Below, in pieces: positions 35,401-46,206 of a DNA stretch of 64,000 bases (positions are counted from its first letter, which is position 1; the number at the start of each line of letters is the position of its first letter). The stretch is from NCBI RefSeq assembly GCF_900129855.1, contig NZ_LT670819.1, forward strand, positions 2,728,001 to 2,792,000. Reading direction: 5' to 3'. The notes under the pieces are model-generated. The model saw only the letters and a list, made by a program, of their open reading frames with translations. It did no database searches and was not told where the DNA came from. A program made the translations under genes and the position numbers. This stretch comes from Streptomyces sp. 3214.6 (GTDB lineage Bacteria > Actinomycetota > Actinomycetes > Streptomycetales > Streptomycetaceae).

Positions 35401-36187
35401 CCGTCAGTTCCAGGATGCCCGCCAGGTTGAGGTCGGCCCCGTACGCGGGCACGGTCGCCGCGTTGCGGGCGAGCAACTCGGCGAGCGGACCGTCGGCCGG
35501 AGCCGGCACCGCCCACGGGGGCGGCTCCGACGCCGAGCCGTCGCCGTCCGGAATCCGGGTGCCCGGACGCAACGGCACCGCGAAGCCGACGTCGCGGTCC
35601 TCGGACCGCAGTGCGGTGCCGAGTACGGCGACGACCGCCCCGGTCCCGGCGTCGAGGACCGGGCCGCCGGCCGCGCCGCCGCCCAGCCGCAGCGCGTCCC
35701 GGCCCGCCGTGCCGATCGCCAGTTCCAGGGCCTCGTCCAGGACGTGCAGGCGGTCCATGGCGGTGTACGTCACCGGCGTCTCGGTCAGTACCCGCGCCTC
35801 GCGCCAGCAGCCGGCGGCCAGCCGGACGTACCGGCCGGGTTCCACTCCCTCTCGCACGGTCACCGGCAGCGGGTCCACGCCGAGTCCCTCAGTGCGGACG
35901 AGGGCCAGGTCGAGCTCCGGGAGGGGCGTCACCGCGTCGGCGGTCACCACGCAGCCGCGGTCGTCGGCGGCGTACAGGACGAGCCGGGGCAGACCGTCGA
36001 CGGCCTCGTGGCTGGTGATCACCGTGCCGTGGTGGTCGGCGACGAAGCCGGTGCCGCGGGGGCGGCCGGCGAGGTCGCGGATGCGGACCAGGCCGGCGTC
36101 GGGAGAAGGAGCAGGGCCGGGAGCGACGCCCCTGGGTTCGGTGTGTGCGCGGTGGCCCTCGCCGGTCCGCGGGCCTCGTCCCGCCAT
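32417..36187 (-). CDS. Degenerate trypsin-like domain fused to P-loop ATPase with helical repeats
   Basis: A 1256-residue cytosolic protein without a signal peptide. Residues 30-210 have a trypsin-like fold (VITSHEAV, LDLALVRTE, GGAAGGPVLD). The serine of the usual GDSGGP is Ala173 and the His is shifted by one residue, so protease activity is doubtful. A STAND-like P-loop NTPase follows (Walker A GAPGSGRT at about 314-321; Walker B LLLLLDGPEE). The C-terminal ~600 residues are Ala/Leu/Arg-rich helical repeats. A Gly/Ser/Cys tandem repeat sits between Walker A and B. It lies alone between ribF and truB; a sensing or defence role is possible but unproven. Confidence 0.8.
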   Translation of the reverse strand: MAGRGPRTGEGHRAHTEPRGVAPGPAPSPDAGLVRIRDLAGRPRGTGFVADHHGTVITSHEAVDGLPRLVLYAADDRGCVVTADAVTPLPELDLALVRTEGLGVDPLPVTVREGVEPGRYVRLAAGCWREARVLTETPVTYTAMDRLHVLDEALELAIGTAGRDALRLGGGAAGGPVLDAGTGAVVAVLGTALRSEDRDVGFAVPLRPGTRIPDGDGSASEPPPWAVPAPADGPLAELLARNAATVPAYGADLNLAGILELTATSVGSDGPPGALGHAGTGSRVAASEPVERAHPAREFAAFATGPAAILGLVGAPGSGRTTELAALAARRNRGAQPAPTLWLRGADLRDEDDSLADAARRTLIRAARIVAAADTAPGAVAGAGVGAGVGAVSDTASDLASASASASASGSGRWVPEPAGSGPSGSCGPSGSCGPSGSCGPSGSCGSSGLGDVSPEWIARLARAVGRPLLLLLDGPEEMPPVLAHRLAEWTEGTVDWLRETGSRLVVACRGEYWERAGAEFPPGMLYGVAAAGDPLPPCVRLGDLTPDEAREARARYGLPEAVLAAPDARHPLTLRLLSEIRAALPGPPDQGGPVDRDAILAAHLDLMCLRIAVRLAAENGLRGTAVRRLAAKVAGQVHEAARRSLGPGQGELDRASFEAVFPWGPAPARLGGVTGWASAVLAEGLLVPAGTGYRFAHEELADWIQGVHLDLDEALRALVHDHRAPEQGGHPLPVPHHRIGPVVQALLLVARQQGAHQLAARLGELVHALEADPDSWWAGRLLCETLLKVPDATPYTGVLRLLADRIGAGAGAAEGGRGVDFGPSFWTEIALPPDARLDLLRRLVLADGAPRDADAPRYLDVVARLLAVDPTAVQPYLTHWFDDERPLPATPHATVATAAQALLHTHRRRALDDLTEVLVDCAHHRADELLAVLAEDEPSALCRAVDRWAHDERQARRVAAAAYGLRAAPHAKTDADRRLLRYAALALLARPADRALHGGALALLVRDPETRSAHLPQALERFEAGDPQLPPGALLAALSTHPEPVLDAFRNRLSGADPADAGSTLAALADVTTPERAHRVAVLVRDVLERRPESAGHVAAYVDRRLDHDPAARAVLLPLVTGLLDSGPEQVRAALAGVLAAPGASDSGPLRRELLERLLTHEHAPAVLDAVLHGAAGRSGEDLRDLVHRTGLLLVRTPDGATCFDRALVDLGRHVPGFAAQVVHWLTDAPGEWAAVVGPSTRRMIENLAGVRVPA
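34842..34931. repeat. 18-bp tandem repeat within the P-loop domain
   Basis: Three perfect 18-bp units of CCGGAAGGACCGCAGGAG at 34860-34913, with degenerate partial units on both sides. In frame on the minus strand they encode GPSGSC repeats inside the linker between Walker A and Walker B. Confidence 0.85.
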
Positions 36188-36373
36188 CGTGATACCTCCC
36201 CGCCGTGCCCGCCTGCCCTCTGTTCGACGGTAGGGGCGGGATGATCAGCGGGACAGATCACGCAGCGAACGCGCCCCCCTGCACTCCCTCGGTTCACTCC
36301 GAGCGCCTGCCCGGACGGGTGACTGAACGGGGGACGTTGGATACACCCTAGGGGTGGGGGAACCGAGGGGGGA

Positions 36374-36419
36374 CCGTGGAGCGGCGGCGCAGCACAACCC
36401 CGTGTTCGCCGCTCCACGG
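36374..36419 (-). terminator. 13-bp stem terminator downstream of truB
   Basis: CCGTGGAGCGGCG (36374-36386) pairs with CGCCGCTCCACGG (36407-36419) around a 20-base loop, about 30 bp after the truB stop. It closes the translation operon. Confidence 0.8.
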
Positions 36420-36448
36420 GCAACGACAGAAGGACTGTCCGGAGCCGG

Positions 36449-37354
36449 TCAGCCGAGCACGGCCAGGCTCTTCGCCTTCCCCTTCTGCTCCTCCACCAGG
36501 GCCAGGAAGCGGCCCTCGGGGTCGAAGACGGCCACGGCGCCCACGCACGCGTACTCGTCGGGCATCTCCAGGCGCACGCCGTTCAGGAGCAGCCGGGCCC
36601 GCTTGGCGTCCACGTTCCAGCGGGGGAACGCCGCGGCGGCCGCGTCGGCGATCGGCATCACGCTCAGCTCCTGCTGGAGCTGGTCGAGCGTCCTGGCCGC
36701 GTCCAGCTTGTAAGGGCCGACGCGGGTGCGGCGCAGGGCGGTGAGGTGGCCGCCGACGCCGAGGTCGGCGCCCAGGTCGCGGGCGAGGGCCCGGATGTAG
36801 GTGCCGGAGGAGCAGACGACGGACACGACCAGGTCCAGGACCGGGGTGCCGTCCTCGGCGACGGCGTCGCGGACGTCGTAGACCGAGAAGGAGGAGACGG
36901 TGACGGGGCGGGCCGGGATCTCGAAGTCCTCGCCGTCGCGGGCCCGCTTGTAGGAGCGGACGCCGTCGATCTTGATGGCGCTGACCTTGGACGGCACCTG
37001 CATGATGTCGCCGCTCAGCTTGGCGATGCCCGCGTCGATCGCGTCCCGGGTGACCTTCGAGGCGTCCGTGGACCCCGTGATCTCGCCCTCCGCGTCGTCC
37101 GTCAGCGTCGTCTGGCCGAGCCGGATCGTGCCCAGGTACTCCTTCTCGGTGAGCGCGAGGTGCCCCAGGAGCTTGGTCGCCTTCTCGATGCCGAGGACGA
37201 GGACGCCCGTCGCCATCGGGTCGAGCGTGCCGGCGTGGCCGACGCGGCGGGTCTTCGCGATCCCCCGCATCTTGGCCACGACGTCGTGCGAGGTGAAGCC
37301 CGACGGCTTGTCGACGATGACAAGGCCGTCGGGCGGGGTCGGCTTGCGGTTCAT
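36449..37354 (-). CDS. truB: tRNA pseudouridine(55) synthase TruB
   Basis: Converts U55 of the tRNA T-loop to pseudouridine. It has 301 residues. GLVIVDKPSGFTSHDVV is the N-terminal signature, and Asp45 in AGTLDPMATG is the catalytic aspartate. RSYKRAR, SGTYIRALARDLG and GGHLTALRRTRVG are conserved in TruB. The ATG overlaps the rbfA stop (ATGA). It is the last gene of the nusA-infB operon. Confidence 0.97.
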   Translation of the reverse strand: MNRKPTPPDGLVIVDKPSGFTSHDVVAKMRGIAKTRRVGHAGTLDPMATGVLVLGIEKATKLLGHLALTEKEYLGTIRLGQTTLTDDAEGEITGSTDASKVTRDAIDAGIAKLSGDIMQVPSKVSAIKIDGVRSYKRARDGEDFEIPARPVTVSSFSVYDVRDAVAEDGTPVLDLVVSVVCSSGTYIRALARDLGADLGVGGHLTALRRTRVGPYKLDAARTLDQLQQELSVMPIADAAAAAFPRWNVDAKRARLLLNGVRLEMPDEYACVGAVAVFDPEGRFLALVEEQKGKAKSLAVLG

Positions 37355-37803
37355 CAGGCGGAGTCGTCCGTCTCGTCCTCGTCACCGGGCTTCTTGTACG
37401 GGTCGGCCCCGCCCGCGTACCCGGCGCCCGCGGACGCCTCGCGGACCTTCTCGTCGGCGGCGCGCGCCTTGTCGAGGAGGTCGTCGATGGTGCGGGCGTT
37501 GTCCGGCAGGGCGTCGGCGACGAAGGCCAGCGTCGGCGTGAACTTCACGCCCGCCGCGCGGCCCACCTCGGAGCGCAGGATGCCCTTGGCGCTCTCCAGG
37601 CCGGCGGCCGCCGCCGCACGCTCCTCGTCGTCCCCGTACACGGTGTAGAAGACGGTCGCCTCCCTGAGGTCACCGGTGACCCGGGTGTCCGTGATGGTGA
37701 CGTGGGAGCCGAGCCGCGGGTCCTTGATCCCGCGCTGCAGCTTCTGAGCCACCACCTGCTGGATGAGGTCCGCCAGCCTCTTGGCGCGCGCGTTGTCGGC
37801 CAC
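37354..37803 (-). CDS. rbfA: 30S ribosome-binding factor A
   Basis: Late 30S subunit maturation factor. It has 149 residues. The KH-like RbfA core spans residues 1-115 (ARAKRLADLIQQVVAQKLQ, LGSHVTITDTRVTGDLREATVFYTVYG, ARTIDDLLDKAR), followed by an acidic, Gly-rich actinobacterial tail. It starts 45 bp after the DUF503 gene and overlaps truB by 4 bp. Confidence 0.96.
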   Translation of the reverse strand: MADNARAKRLADLIQQVVAQKLQRGIKDPRLGSHVTITDTRVTGDLREATVFYTVYGDDEERAAAAAGLESAKGILRSEVGRAAGVKFTPTLAFVADALPDNARTIDDLLDKARAADEKVREASAGAGYAGGADPYKKPGDEDETDDSA

Positions 37804-37847
37804 TGGTCCGTCTCCCGTTCTTTCTTCTTCTTGCGTTTTTCGGTCGG

Positions 37848-38141
37848 TCAGTCGTCTTCGCCGTGGAAGCGGCGTCTGACCGAGAGCAGCTCCACCTCGG
37901 GGCGGCCGGCGACCAGCCGTTCACACCGGTCCAGCACATCGGTCAGGTGCTCCGCGTCACCGGAGACCACGGCGAGGCCGATCTTGGCCCGGCGATGGAG
38001 ATCCTGGTTGTCCACCTCGGCCGCGCTCACCGCGTACTTGCGCTGGAGCTCGGCGACGATGGGACGGACGACGGAGCGCTTCTCCTTCAGCGAATGTACG
38101 TCGCCGAGGAGGAGGTCGAAGGACAGAGTCCCCACGTACAT
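37848..38141 (-). CDS. DUF503 family protein
   Basis: A 97-residue protein of the DUF503 (YlxP-like) family that occurs between infB and rbfA in many Gram-positive bacteria: MYVGTLSFDLLLGDVHSLKEK at the N-terminus, VAEVDNQDLH-like core and VRRRF near the end. ATG 38141 starts with the family's typical sequence. Its molecular role is not established; context suggests ribosome or RNA biology. Confidence 0.92.
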   Translation of the reverse strand: MYVGTLSFDLLLGDVHSLKEKRSVVRPIVAELQRKYAVSAAEVDNQDLHRRAKIGLAVVSGDAEHLTDVLDRCERLVAGRPEVELLSVRRRFHGEDD

Positions 38142-38285
38142 GTGTAACCGGTTCACCCGCCGGTACGGGATCGATGGCCCTGCCGTCCATGCGGCAGGGA
38201 CATCGAGAACGGTACAACGATCCGTGCGACGGCTCGACGGGGTTTTACCCCCTGGGGCCGGGGGCCGCAGCCCCCGGGACGGCGC

Positions 38286-38318
38286 GCCGGCCGACGGGAC
38301 CATGTCCCGCCGGCCGGC
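38286..38318 (-). terminator. GC-rich hairpins after infB
   Basis: GCCGGCCG-a-CGGGAC pairs with GTCCCG-c-CGGCCGGC around CAT (38286-38318). A second hairpin, CCGGGGGC-cgca-GCCCCCGG, lies just to its right-hand upstream side on + (about 38258-38277). They lie within the rimP-truB operon after infB, so they may attenuate transcription of the distal genes rather than end it. Confidence 0.6.
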
Positions 38319-38332
38319 AGCGACCATCGGCC

Positions 38333-41461
<3,129 letters not shown>

Positions 41462-41607
41462 TTCGCTCCTTTTAGGTCCGGGTGTGTCCGGACCGTCGCT
41501 ACTTCATGGGCGTACTCATCGCGTGCTCATCGAGTGCTCATCGCAATCTCGACCTACTTCCAACTCGCGGGGTACCAGAGCCGCACGGGGGTTCCGCGCG
41601 ACGCTTC

Positions 41608-41904
41608 TTACGGTGTTGCCTGCTCGGCAACGGTCGTCTGCTCGACGTACTGGCGCAACACCTTTGTGTCGAGCGCTCCCGGGGCTCGCAACGCCCTCGT
41701 GAACGCCCTGCGGCGTACCGCCTGGTCGAGACAGACCGGGGCAGGGTGCAGATACGCACCCCGGCCGGGCAGCGTACCGCGAGGATCGGGGACGCATGCG
41801 TCCTTGATCGCCACGATGCGCAGCAGCTCCGTCTTGGCCGCTCGCTTCCGGCACCCCACACAGGTGCGTTCAGGGCATGCTCCGGCGTGCGTCCGGCCAG
41901 ACAC
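41608..41904 (-). CDS. ylxR: YlxR family RNA-binding protein
   Basis: A 98-residue member of the YlxR/DUF448 family, encoded between nusA and infB as usual. It carries the signature ERTCVGCRKR, LLRIV, and PGRGAYLHP. GTG 41904 is the start used. In other bacteria YlxR binds RNA and can act as a regulator; here only family and operon position support function. Confidence 0.92.
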   Translation of the reverse strand: MSGRTHAGACPERTCVGCRKRAAKTELLRIVAIKDACVPDPRGTLPGRGAYLHPAPVCLDQAVRRRAFTRALRAPGALDTKVLRQYVEQTTVAEQATP

Positions 41905-42005
41905 TGTTAAGTCTACCTCCCCGCGGCGACCTCACCCCTTTGGGCCAGGATTCGAACAGTTGCCGCGTTACATCTGTCGTGATCTGAGCCTCCACAGGCC
42001 GAGAT

Positions 42006-43004
42006 CTATTCCCCGGGCTGCTCGGCGGGCTGTTCGGTGTCCGGACGGATGTCGATCCGCCAGCCGGTCAGCCGGGCGGCGAGCCGGGCGTTCTGCCCTT
42101 CCTTGCCGATCGCAAGCGACAGCTGGTAGTCCGGCACCGTCACGCGCGCGGAACGGGCCGCGAGGTCGACGACCTCGACCTTGGAGACCCGGGCCGGGGA
42201 CAGCGCGTTCGCCACCATCTCGGCCGGATCGTCCGACCAGTCGACGATGTCGATCTTCTCGCCGTTCAGCTCGCCCATGACGTTGCGCACCCGGCCGCCC
42301 ATGGGGCCGATGCAGGCGCCCTTGGCGTTCAGACCCGAACGGGTGGACCTGACGGCGATCTTCGTACGGTGACCGGCCTCGCGTGCGATCGCGGCGATCT
42401 CGACGGAACCGTCGGCGATCTCCGGCACCTCCAGCGCGAAGAGCTTCTTCACCAGATTGGGGTGCGTCCGCGAGAGCGTCACGGACGGGCCGCGCACGCC
42501 CTTCGCCACCCGGACGACGTACGACCGCAGGCGCAGGCCGTGCGCGTACGTCTCGCCGGGGACCTGTTCCTGCACCGGCAGGATGGCCTCCAGCTTGCCG
42601 ATGTCCACCAGGACGTTCTTCGGGTCGCGGCCCTGCTGGACCACGCCCGTGACGATGTCGCCCTCACGGCCGGCGTACTCGCCGAGCGTCGCGTCGTCCT
42701 CGGCGTCGCGCAGGCGCTGCAGGATCACCTGCTTGGCCGTGGTGGCGGCGATACGGCCGAAGTCGGACGGAGTGTCGTCGAACGTGCGGGGCTCCTGCCC
42801 CTCCTCGAGGTCCTCGGGGTCCTCTTTCGCCCACACGGTCACATGCCCGGTCTCCCGGTTGAGCTCCACGCGCGCGTGACGGCGGCTTCCCTCGGTGCGG
42901 TGGTAGGCGATGAGGAGGGCCGACTCGATCGCCTCGACCAGCAGGTCGAAGGAGATCTCCTTCTCCCGAACCAAGCCCCGCAGGGCACTCATGTCGATGT
43001 CCAC
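42006..43004 (-). CDS. nusA: Transcription termination/antitermination factor NusA
   Basis: RNA polymerase-associated elongation factor. It has 332 residues, the short actinobacterial form without the C-terminal acidic repeats of E. coli. The N-terminal domain is about residues 1-120, the S1 domain about 125-190 ([22 protein letters not shown]), and two KH domains follow ([20 protein letters not shown] and [21 protein letters not shown]). It starts 2 bp after rimP. Confidence 0.97.
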   Translation of the reverse strand: MDIDMSALRGLVREKEISFDLLVEAIESALLIAYHRTEGSRRHARVELNRETGHVTVWAKEDPEDLEEGQEPRTFDDTPSDFGRIAATTAKQVILQRLRDAEDDATLGEYAGREGDIVTGVVQQGRDPKNVLVDIGKLEAILPVQEQVPGETYAHGLRLRSYVVRVAKGVRGPSVTLSRTHPNLVKKLFALEVPEIADGSVEIAAIAREAGHRTKIAVRSTRSGLNAKGACIGPMGGRVRNVMGELNGEKIDIVDWSDDPAEMVANALSPARVSKVEVVDLAARSARVTVPDYQLSLAIGKEGQNARLAARLTGWRIDIRPDTEQPAEQPGE

Positions 43005-43006
43005 GG

Positions 43007-43546
43007 CTACGCCTCCTCTTCCTTCTCGTTCTCGTCGTTGTCGTCGTTGTCGTCGTGCTCGTCGTGCTTGTCCTTGCGGTTGAACTCGACCTGCACGCGC
43101 GCCTTGTCGATGTCACCGAAGGCGAGTCTGCGGGCGGTGGCCTTGCGGCCCTTCACGCCCAGCACCTCGACGTCGAGCCCCTCGTCGTCGACCTTCAGGA
43201 TCCGGGCGACCAGCTCGCCGCCCTCGGTCAGCTGGAACCGCACCAGCCGGTCCGTGGCGCGCACATAGTGCCGGTGCTCGGTGAGGGCGCGTTCCGCGCC
43301 CGGGGTGCCGACCTCGAGGGTGTACTCGCCCTCGCCCATCGCGTCCGTCTCGTCGAGCTTCGCCGAGAGCGCGCGGCTCACATCGGCGATTCTGTCCAGG
43401 TCCGCTCCGGTGTCGGAGTCGACGACGACGCTCAGCACCCGCTTGCGTCCGACGGAGTCCACGGTGATCTCTTCGAGATCCAGTCCCTGGGAGGCGACGA
43501 GCGGTTCCAGGAGCTCTCGCAGCCTCTCGCTCTGGGTGGTGCTCAT
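43007..43546 (-). CDS. rimP: Ribosome maturation factor RimP
   Basis: 30S subunit maturation factor. It has 179 residues from ATG 43546 ([20 protein letters not shown]). The RimP core includes [40 protein letters not shown] and [14 protein letters not shown]. The C-terminus is an unusually acidic tail rich in Asp, Glu, Asn and His, encoded by a near-repeat of GTCGTT on the + strand. It is the first gene of the nusA-infB operon. Confidence 0.95.
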   Translation of the reverse strand: MSTTQSERLRELLEPLVASQGLDLEEITVDSVGRKRVLSVVVDSDTGADLDRIADVSRALSAKLDETDAMGEGEYTLEVGTPGAERALTEHRHYVRATDRLVRFQLTEGGELVARILKVDDEGLDVEVLGVKGRKATARRLAFGDIDKARVQVEFNRKDKHDEHDDNDDNDENEKEEEA

Positions 43547-43773
43547 CCGGGTGACTCCTCGGCCGCGTGTGCTGTTGTGGGATGGGGCGCGTGTCTGGTC
43601 AAAGGGTATCCGGTCGCAGGGTGTGTTGCCGTCCACCCGTGCACGGAGGGTGGCCGGACATGCGGCGAAACGGTGCCGCTGAGTGATGGCGGACGGGTGC
43701 GCGGGTACGGTGATCACGGGCCTGCCGCCCTTCTTGGTGTTTCTTTCGTACGAGTTCCCCGAGGACGTCTGCC

Positions 43774-44343
43774 GTGCCGTTCCCCCCTCCCTCGCGCGCC
43801 CTGTCGGGGCCGCGCAGAAGATCCCTGCTCGCGTCGGCCGCGGGGGCCGCGCTGCTCGTGGGCTGCTCGTCCGGCGCCGGGGAGAGCGAGGGGGGCGAGG
43901 GGAGCGCGAGCGGCGGCCCGTCGGTCACCGAGCGGGCACGCGCGCGTGCGGCCCAGCAGAGCAACGGGCTGGTGGCGCGCTACGACGCCGTCCTCGCCGT
44001 CCATCCGACGCTGGCGGCACGGCTGGCGCCGCTACGGGCGGAGGTCGTACGGCATGTGGAGGCCTTCGGGGGCGCGCGGAAGGCGCCCGCGTCCCCCTCG
44101 CCCTCGTCGACCCCCTCGCCCTCCTCCCCCGTCTCCTCGGCTCCGGCGGCCTCGGCGGTGCCGTCCGCCGCGCCGGTGACCGAGCAGGACGCCCTCGCCG
44201 GGCTGGCCGCCGCCGAGCGGGCACTCGCCGACCGCCGGGCCACTGAACTGCTGGACGTCCCCGGCGAATTGGCCCGGCTGCTGGCCTCGGTGGCGGCGGC
44301 CGGCGCGGCGCACGCCTATCTGTTGACGGAGGGGGCCCGATGA
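43774..44343 (+). CDS. Lipoprotein paired with a ferritin-like protein
   Basis: A 189-residue predicted lipoprotein: GPRRRSLLASAAGAALLVGC, a twin-Arg-like signal with the lipobox LVGC. A helical domain (QQSNGLVARYDAVLAVHPTLA) is followed by a Ser/Pro linker and a second helical domain. The GTG start is at 43774. It overlaps the ferritin-like gene by 4 bp, so the two probably act together at the membrane surface. Function is unknown. Confidence 0.85.
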   Translation: MPFPPPSRALSGPRRRSLLASAAGAALLVGCSSGAGESEGGEGSASGGPSVTERARARAAQQSNGLVARYDAVLAVHPTLAARLAPLRAEVVRHVEAFGGARKAPASPSPSSTPSPSSPVSSAPAASAVPSAAPVTEQDALAGLAAAERALADRRATELLDVPGELARLLASVAAAGAAHAYLLTEGAR

Positions 44344-44837
44344 GCGAGGAGACGAGCGCGGAGCTGACGGCGCTCCAGGCGGCGCTGGCCGCCGAACACG
44401 CCGCGGTGTACGGGTACGGCGTCGTCGGCGGGCGCATCGGAGCGGAGCGGCGCACGGAAGCGCGGGCGGCGTACGACGCGCACCGGGCGCGTCGGGACGC
44501 GCTGGTGCGCGTCGTGCGCGGCGTGGGCGCCGAGCCGGTCGCCGCGAGCGCCGGGTACGCGCTGCCGTTCGCGGTCGCGGACGCCGTCGCGGCGGTCCGG
44601 CTCGCCGCCGAGCTGGAGGACCGCGTGGCCGGGGTGTACTCCGACCTGGTGCGCGCGGCCACCGGGGCGCGGCGCCGGGACGCGGCGGCGGCGCTGCGGG
44701 AGGCGGCGGTCCGCGCCGTGCGCTGGCGCGGTGGGAGCGTAGCCTTCCCTGGTCTCGCGGAACGGTCCGGTACGACCGGTACGAATCCGGCCGCGGCAGG
44801 AGCCGGGGCAGGGGCTTCGGGGACACCGACCGCTTGA
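44340..44837 (+). CDS. Ferritin-like domain protein (DUF4439 type)
   Basis: A 165-residue four-helix protein resembling the DUF4439 ferritin-like family (ALQAALAAEHAAVYGYGVVGGRI, then YDAHRARRDALVRVVR). It has EH and H residues in the helices that could bind metal, but no full diiron set is obvious. The ATG overlaps the lipoprotein stop (ATGA). It is followed 28 bp later by the kinase-like gene. Confidence 0.85.
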   Translation: MSEETSAELTALQAALAAEHAAVYGYGVVGGRIGAERRTEARAAYDAHRARRDALVRVVRGVGAEPVAASAGYALPFAVADAVAAVRLAAELEDRVAGVYSDLVRAATGARRRDAAAALREAAVRAVRWRGGSVAFPGLAERSGTTGTNPAAAGAGAGASGTPTA

Positions 44838-44865
44838 CCGGGAGACGGAAGGGAACGACTCGCGC

Positions 44866-45762
44866 ATGGCTTTCGAACCGCCGCAGCGTCTGGTGAGGGC
44901 GCTCGGTGAGACGGCACCGGACGGTGACGACTGGTTGGAGAAGCTGCCGGAGGCGGCCCGACAGGCCGTGGATCTACGCGAGTTGACCGTGGACCGGGTG
45001 CAGGTGCCGGGCGGCCGGAGCAGCCTGGTCGTGCTCGTGCGGCGTGCGGACGGGACCCCGGCCGTGCTGAAGCTGGCCCCGCCCCGGTTCCGGCCCGAGG
45101 CCGAGCGGGCCGCGCTGGCGCACTGGGACGGCCTGGGCGCCGTCCAGTTGCTGGAGGGCCCGGAGACGGCTGGGGTGCTGCTGCTCGAACGGCTGCATCC
45201 CGATGTGTCGGTGCGCTCGCTCGCGGAGGCGAAGGCGCTGCTGGAGGCGGCGGGGACGCTGCGGCGGCTGTGGGTGGAGCCGCCGGCCGGGCAGGTCTTC
45301 GAGACCGTGGCCGAGCGGACCGGCCGGCAGGCCGAGGCGATGCGGGGGACCGCCGTCGGCTCCGACGTGGGTGTGCTGGTGGACGCGGCGCTCTCCGCCC
45401 GTGAGGAGCTGGTGGGGACGGCGCCCGAGGTGCGGTTGCTGCACGGGACGTTTCGGCAGAGCAAGGTGCTGGCGGGCGAGCGGACGCCGTGGCTGGCGGT
45501 GGGGCCGGATCCGGTGGTCGGTGAGTGCGCGTTCGATCTGGCGCGGCTGGTGCGGGACCGGGTGGAGGATCTGATCGCCTCGCCGTCGGGGGCGTCGATC
45601 ACGCGACGGCGGGTGCGGAAGCTGGCGGAGTCGTTGGAGCTGGATCCTGAGCGGGTGCGGGGGTGGACGCTTTTCCGGGCGGTGGAGTCGGGGGTTCGTG
45701 CCCTTCGGGTGGGCCGGGCTCGGGATGCCGAACTGCTGCTGGAGTTCGCCGGGTGGCTTTAG
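44866..45762 (+). CDS. Aminoglycoside/hydroxyurea phosphotransferase-like protein, degenerate
   Basis: A 298-residue protein of the APH(6)/hydroxyurea kinase type: an N-lobe with AVLKLAPP, a middle helical region, and LLHGTFRQSKVLAGE followed by AVGPDPVVGECAFDLARLVRD. In active members the first motif is HGDL with the catalytic Asp and the second contains DPK; here the Asp is Thr and the Lys is Val. Kinase activity is therefore doubtful. ATG 44866 follows GGAGACGGAAGGG. Confidence 0.85.
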   Translation: MAFEPPQRLVRALGETAPDGDDWLEKLPEAARQAVDLRELTVDRVQVPGGRSSLVVLVRRADGTPAVLKLAPPRFRPEAERAALAHWDGLGAVQLLEGPETAGVLLLERLHPDVSVRSLAEAKALLEAAGTLRRLWVEPPAGQVFETVAERTGRQAEAMRGTAVGSDVGVLVDAALSAREELVGTAPEVRLLHGTFRQSKVLAGERTPWLAVGPDPVVGECAFDLARLVRDRVEDLIASPSGASITRRRVRKLAESLELDPERVRGWTLFRAVESGVRALRVGRARDAELLLEFAGWL

Positions 45763-45821
45763 CGGTCGCGGTTCGGGGCCGGGTGCGTGGTGGCGAGCAG
45801 GGGGCATGACAGGAGCGCTCA

Positions 45822-46082
45822 TTACGACGCTCCCGAGGTGGAGCCGCCGGAGGCGGCGGTGAGACCGCTGCCGGAGCTGCTGGACTTGGTGGAGCCGGTG
45901 GAGCTGCCCGAGGAGGACAGGGTGTTGCTCGCCGTTGTGCTCGCGTCCGCCTGCATCGTGCCGACCAGGGCGAACACCCCGGCTGCCGCGGCCGGCGTGA
46001 CGGCCGCCGCGAGGGCCGCCGTCCGCCGTGCCCCTCTGCGGACGGCCGACGCGGCCCTCCGTTCCGCTTCCCTTGTCGCCAT
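45822..46082 (-). CDS. Small Ser/Gly-rich membrane or secreted protein
   Basis: An 86-residue protein: a basic N-terminus (EAERRAASAVRRGARR), one hydrophobic segment (TAALAAAVTPAAAAGVFALV), then a Ser/Gly/Thr-rich extracytoplasmic tail. It is probably membrane-anchored or secreted. I do not recognise a family. Confidence 0.65.
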   Translation of the reverse strand: MATREAERRAASAVRRGARRTAALAAAVTPAAAAGVFALVGTMQADASTTASNTLSSSGSSTGSTKSSSSGSGLTAASGGSTSGAS

Positions 46083-46206
46083 GGCCGTTCCCCTCCGTAG
46101 TGACGCTCTGTCACGCCCTACGGTCGGGGAACGGCCTGAGAGAAGTCTGTGAGGCGGCCGTACGCCGCCCCAGAACTCTCTGAAACGTACCTTTAGTTCA
46201 CGTACT

